Positions 14,093-16,339 of a DNA stretch of 16,339 bases are shown here, one piece after another. The first letter of the stretch is position 1. Each line of letters starts with the position of its first letter. Under the pieces are notes generated by a model, which was not told the origin of the DNA, searched no databases, and saw only the letters and a program-made list of their open reading frames with translations. The translations under genes and the position numbers were made by a program. Location: assembly GCA_036558305.1 (NCBI GenBank), contig DATBFX010000171.1:1-16339 (forward strand), in the 5' to 3' direction. Source of the stretch: DATBFX01 sp036558305. Lineage in GTDB: Bacteria; Chloroflexota; Chloroflexia; Thermomicrobiales; UBA6265.

Positions 14093-14776
14093 ATGGAGCA
14101 GACGGTCCCGCCGGGAGACGACCTCCCCGGCAAGATCACGACGAGGCGAATCAACCTCGGCGTCGTCACCAAAATCGAGGCGGCAGGACCCGGCACCCTG
14201 CTGGTGACCCGAGGCGCACCGGTGGCGGTAGCGATCTCGGCCATGCCGGAGGATCAAGATCGGATCCAGGTCGAGACGGACGGCGACACCGTCAAGATCG
14301 GATTCAAGGGCGGGATGCTCCTCAACCGCGGACCGGCCGGCGAGGTGCGGTACGAGGTGACGGCGGCCGTGCTGCAAGAGATCAAACTCGGTGGTGGTAT
14401 CGCGGCCGAAGCGACCGGTCTCGAAGCAAGCGAATTCAAGGCCAAACTCGGCGGCGGCTCACGATTGACGTTGAGCGACTTCCGGGTGACCAAATTCGAG
14501 TTGGACGCGAGCGGCGGGTCGCAGGTCGTCGCCTCCGGCGCGGCCGGGCAGCAAAAGGCCAAGCTCGGCGGTGGTTCGACCTATCAGGCGACCGGGCTGG
14601 AGAGTCAGGCCGTGGAGGTCGAAGCGTCCGGCGGTTCGCAGGCGAGCGTCCGCGTTCGCGAACAGTTGAAGGCGCGCGCCTCCGGCGGGTCGACCGTCGC
14701 CTTCATCGGCGAAGGCGTCAAGCTCGACGTCAAGACCGACGAGGGGTCGAATTTCCGGCAGGTCGCCGACGCCTGA
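14093..14776 (+). CDS. DUF2807 (head GIN) domain protein without signal peptide (227 aa)
   Basis: The sequence is a run of short beta strands with recurring glycine turns: KLGGGIAAEATGLE, KLGGGSRLTLSDF, DASGGSQVVASG, KLGGGSTYQATGLE, EASGGSQASVRV, RASGGSTVAF. This alternation is the hallmark of the DUF2807 right-handed beta-helix, a family of mostly secreted or lipid-anchored proteins of uncertain function. Here the N-terminus (MEQTVPPGDDLPGKITTRRI) has no signal peptide or lipobox. The frame has no other start codon back to a TAG at 14033, and AAGGA lies 9 nt before the ATG, so the start is firm. It may be cytosolic, or secreted by another route. It ends 11 bp from the convergent Pnkp gene. 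Confidence 0.8.
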   Translation: MEQTVPPGDDLPGKITTRRINLGVVTKIEAAGPGTLLVTRGAPVAVAISAMPEDQDRIQVETDGDTVKIGFKGGMLLNRGPAGEVRYEVTAAVLQEIKLGGGIAAEATGLEASEFKAKLGGGSRLTLSDFRVTKFELDASGGSQVVASGAAGQQKAKLGGGSTYQATGLESQAVEVEASGGSQASVRVREQLKARASGGSTVAFIGEGVKLDVKTDEGSNFRQVADA

Positions 14777-14787
14777 GGCGCCGGATG

Positions 14788-16339
14788 CTAGAGCCGCGGA
14801 TCGATCGGCTCGCATTCGAGCGCCAGGATGCCGAAGACGCACTCGTGGACGCGGCGGAGCGGTTCGCGGCGGACACATCGTTCCAGCGCCTCGATCCCCA
14901 GCGCGAATTCGCGGAGTGCCAGCGACCGTTTGGCGGCAAGCCCGCGCGTGCGGAGGCGGGCGAGGTGTTCGGGCCGGGTGTACTCCGGACCGTAGATGAG
15001 GCGTAGGTACTCGCGGCCGCGGCACTTGACGGCCGGTTGCACCAGCCCCTTTGGTCCACGGGTGACGAACGCCGCCGGTTTGACGACGATTCCCTCACCG
15101 CCGCCGGCGGTCAATGCTTCCCACCACGCTGTCGCCGCATGCTCGCTTTCCGTGTCGGCGAGATCGACGAAGCGGTGGCCGGTGGGAAGCAGCAGTTCAA
15201 GGTCGGCGGCGCACAAGCGGGCGAAGGTTGCCAGGTGCCAGGCGTGGTCCTTGTCCGCGTGCGCGGCACCCTCCGATGCCAGAAGATGGAACGGTGCGAC
15301 TTTGAGGTCGGTCAGTTGCTCGACGGGCCAGACGTACGGCCGGTAGGCGGCGACGAAGGCTTCGGCCGATTGCAGCCGGTCGCGGGTGCGGTCGAGCAGT
15401 TCGTCCACCGGAGCGCCGCTGCCGGCCGCCTGCGACAAGGTGGCGACCGCGTCGCCGAGCGATGCCGTGGCGGCGGCGCCGACGGCGGCGTATTGACCGC
15501 GCAGCAACTCCTGCGCTTTGGCCGACCAGGGGAGGATTTCGGCGTCGAGACAGACCCAATCGGTGGTCAACTGGTGCCAGAGGTTCGCGGTGTCCATGGC
15601 GGTGCCCAGACGCGCCAGGAAGGCCGATTCGACGGCCGCATCGTCGAAGAAGCGGCGGCCGGTGCGGGTGTAGACGATGCCGAGTGCATCGTCGGCGACG
15701 CCGAATTGGCGGCGGGCGGCGCCGGCGTCGCGGCATAGGACGACGACGGCGCGGGAACCCATGTGCTTCTCTTCGGCGACGACCGATGAGACACCCTGGT
15801 TGCGAAAGTAGGAGAACGCCTCGGCGGGGTGTTCCAGGAGGTCGGAGTGTGACGAGGCCGCGGTCGGCGACATCGTCGGCGGCAGGTAGATGAGCCACCG
15901 GGGATCGACGGCGAAGCGGCTCATCGCCTCCAAGGCGGCAGCGGCTTGGTCCTCGCGAATGGTCACGGCGCGCATCATCCGCGTTTCGACGACGCGCTTG
16001 CCGATCACGTCGGCGATGTCGAGGAGATCGTCGTGTACTTGCTGCGCGGTCAGCGGGACCTCGGTGCTGCTCGACGTCCGCTTGAGTTTGGAGCCGTCGC
16101 CGAAGTAGATCGCTTTGGCCGGAACGGAGACGAGTTCGCGTTCCGGGTAGCGAAGGGCGGTGAGTGAACCGCCGAACGCGCAACCGGTGTCGATGTCAAT
16201 CGTGTTGTTGAGCCATTCCGGTGCGACGACGGCGGAGTGACCGTAGACCACCATCGCCGCGCCGCGGTAGCCGGCCGCCCAATCGCCGCGGATCGGGAAG
16301 CCCTCGTCGTCCGATTCGCCGGTGACGTCGCCGTAGAGG
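14788..16339 (-). CDS. Polynucleotide kinase-phosphatase (Pnkp) RNA repair enzyme, C-terminal 516 aa (5' end outside window)
   Basis: Bacterial Pnkp joins kinase, metallophosphatase and ligase-type adenylyltransferase modules and, with the methyltransferase Hen1, repairs cut RNAs. The window begins in the phosphatase module, with LYGDVTGESDEDGFPIRGDW, AMVVYGHSAV (metal-site GH), NNTIDIDTGCAFGG and LRYPERELVSVPA. The adenylyltransferase module has VVAEEKHMGSRAVVVL with the nucleotidyl-accepting Lys (codon 15766-15768). EGIVVKP and VQPAVKCRGREYLRLIYGPEY are further ligase-like motifs. The frame stays open to the window edge. Family members have about 850 aa, so roughly 60 percent is visible. 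The kinase P-loop and any hen1 neighbour must lie to the right. TAG is at 14788-14790. Confidence 0.93.
   Translation of the reverse strand, partial: LYGDVTGESDDEGFPIRGDWAAGYRGAAMVVYGHSAVVAPEWLNNTIDIDTGCAFGGSLTALRYPERELVSVPAKAIYFGDGSKLKRTSSSTEVPLTAQQVHDDLLDIADVIGKRVVETRMMRAVTIREDQAAAALEAMSRFAVDPRWLIYLPPTMSPTAASSHSDLLEHPAEAFSYFRNQGVSSVVAEEKHMGSRAVVVLCRDAGAARRQFGVADDALGIVYTRTGRRFFDDAAVESAFLARLGTAMDTANLWHQLTTDWVCLDAEILPWSAKAQELLRGQYAAVGAAATASLGDAVATLSQAAGSGAPVDELLDRTRDRLQSAEAFVAAYRPYVWPVEQLTDLKVAPFHLLASEGAAHADKDHAWHLATFARLCAADLELLLPTGHRFVDLADTESEHAATAWWEALTAGGGEGIVVKPAAFVTRGPKGLVQPAVKCRGREYLRLIYGPEYTRPEHLARLRTRGLAAKRSLALREFALGIEALERCVRREPLRRVHECVFGILALECEPIDPRL

Overview
This window comes from a high-GC bacterium. 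The gene families and codon use suggest Chloroflexota of the Thermomicrobia/Sphaerobacter type, but that is an inference from style; no rRNA or other marker gene is present.

Layout, left to right. Positions 1-138 hold the last 45 residues of a probable arylsulfatase (+). A short, apparently orphan class E/F-type sortase follows on the minus strand (284-871). Then comes a minus-strand run that reads right to left: a divergent glutamine synthetase-family enzyme (6763-5429), a PucR-type regulator (5287-3620), a Gfo/Idh/MocA oxidoreductase (3449-2448), an aldo/keto reductase (2368-1394) and a 5'-truncated P-loop kinase (about 1318-974). Two gaps in this run, 2385-2460 and 5288-5430, are filled by unusual inverted elements built from tandem 7-mers or 8-mers. 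These touch the start or stop codons of the neighbouring genes.

Divergent from the glutamine synthetase gene, across a spacer of about 480 bp, lies a full-length glutamate synthase large subunit gene, gltB (7244-11785, +). The two enzymes form a nitrogen-assimilation pair, but the synthetase has lost two hallmark features of true GlnA. No gltD is present in the window. gltB also carries an in-frame REP-like palindrome at 9078-9097.

The accessory part starts right after the gltB stop. A strong terminator, a near-consensus promoter with a dyad, a MerR-HTH/DUF433 antitoxin-like gene and an overlapping DUF5615 PIN-like toxin gene occupy 11786-12987. They are followed by a second, decayed copy of the 3' end of gltB (about 12991-13095) with its own terminator-like hairpin. 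The toxin-antitoxin cassette therefore sits between two gltB tails, as if a mobile unit had replaced the gene's 3' end. This is the strongest unusual signal in the window.

A second, convergent toxin-antitoxin pair (Phd/YefM-like and VapC-like PIN, minus strand) lies at 13210-13921 with a recognisable promoter and a palindromic operator candidate. A DUF2807 protein without a signal peptide (14093-14776, +) follows. The window ends inside a bacterial polynucleotide kinase-phosphatase (Pnkp) RNA-repair gene (minus strand, C-terminal 516 residues seen). Two PIN-type toxins beside an RNA-repair enzyme make a small RNA-damage and repair neighbourhood; a functional link between them is inference only.
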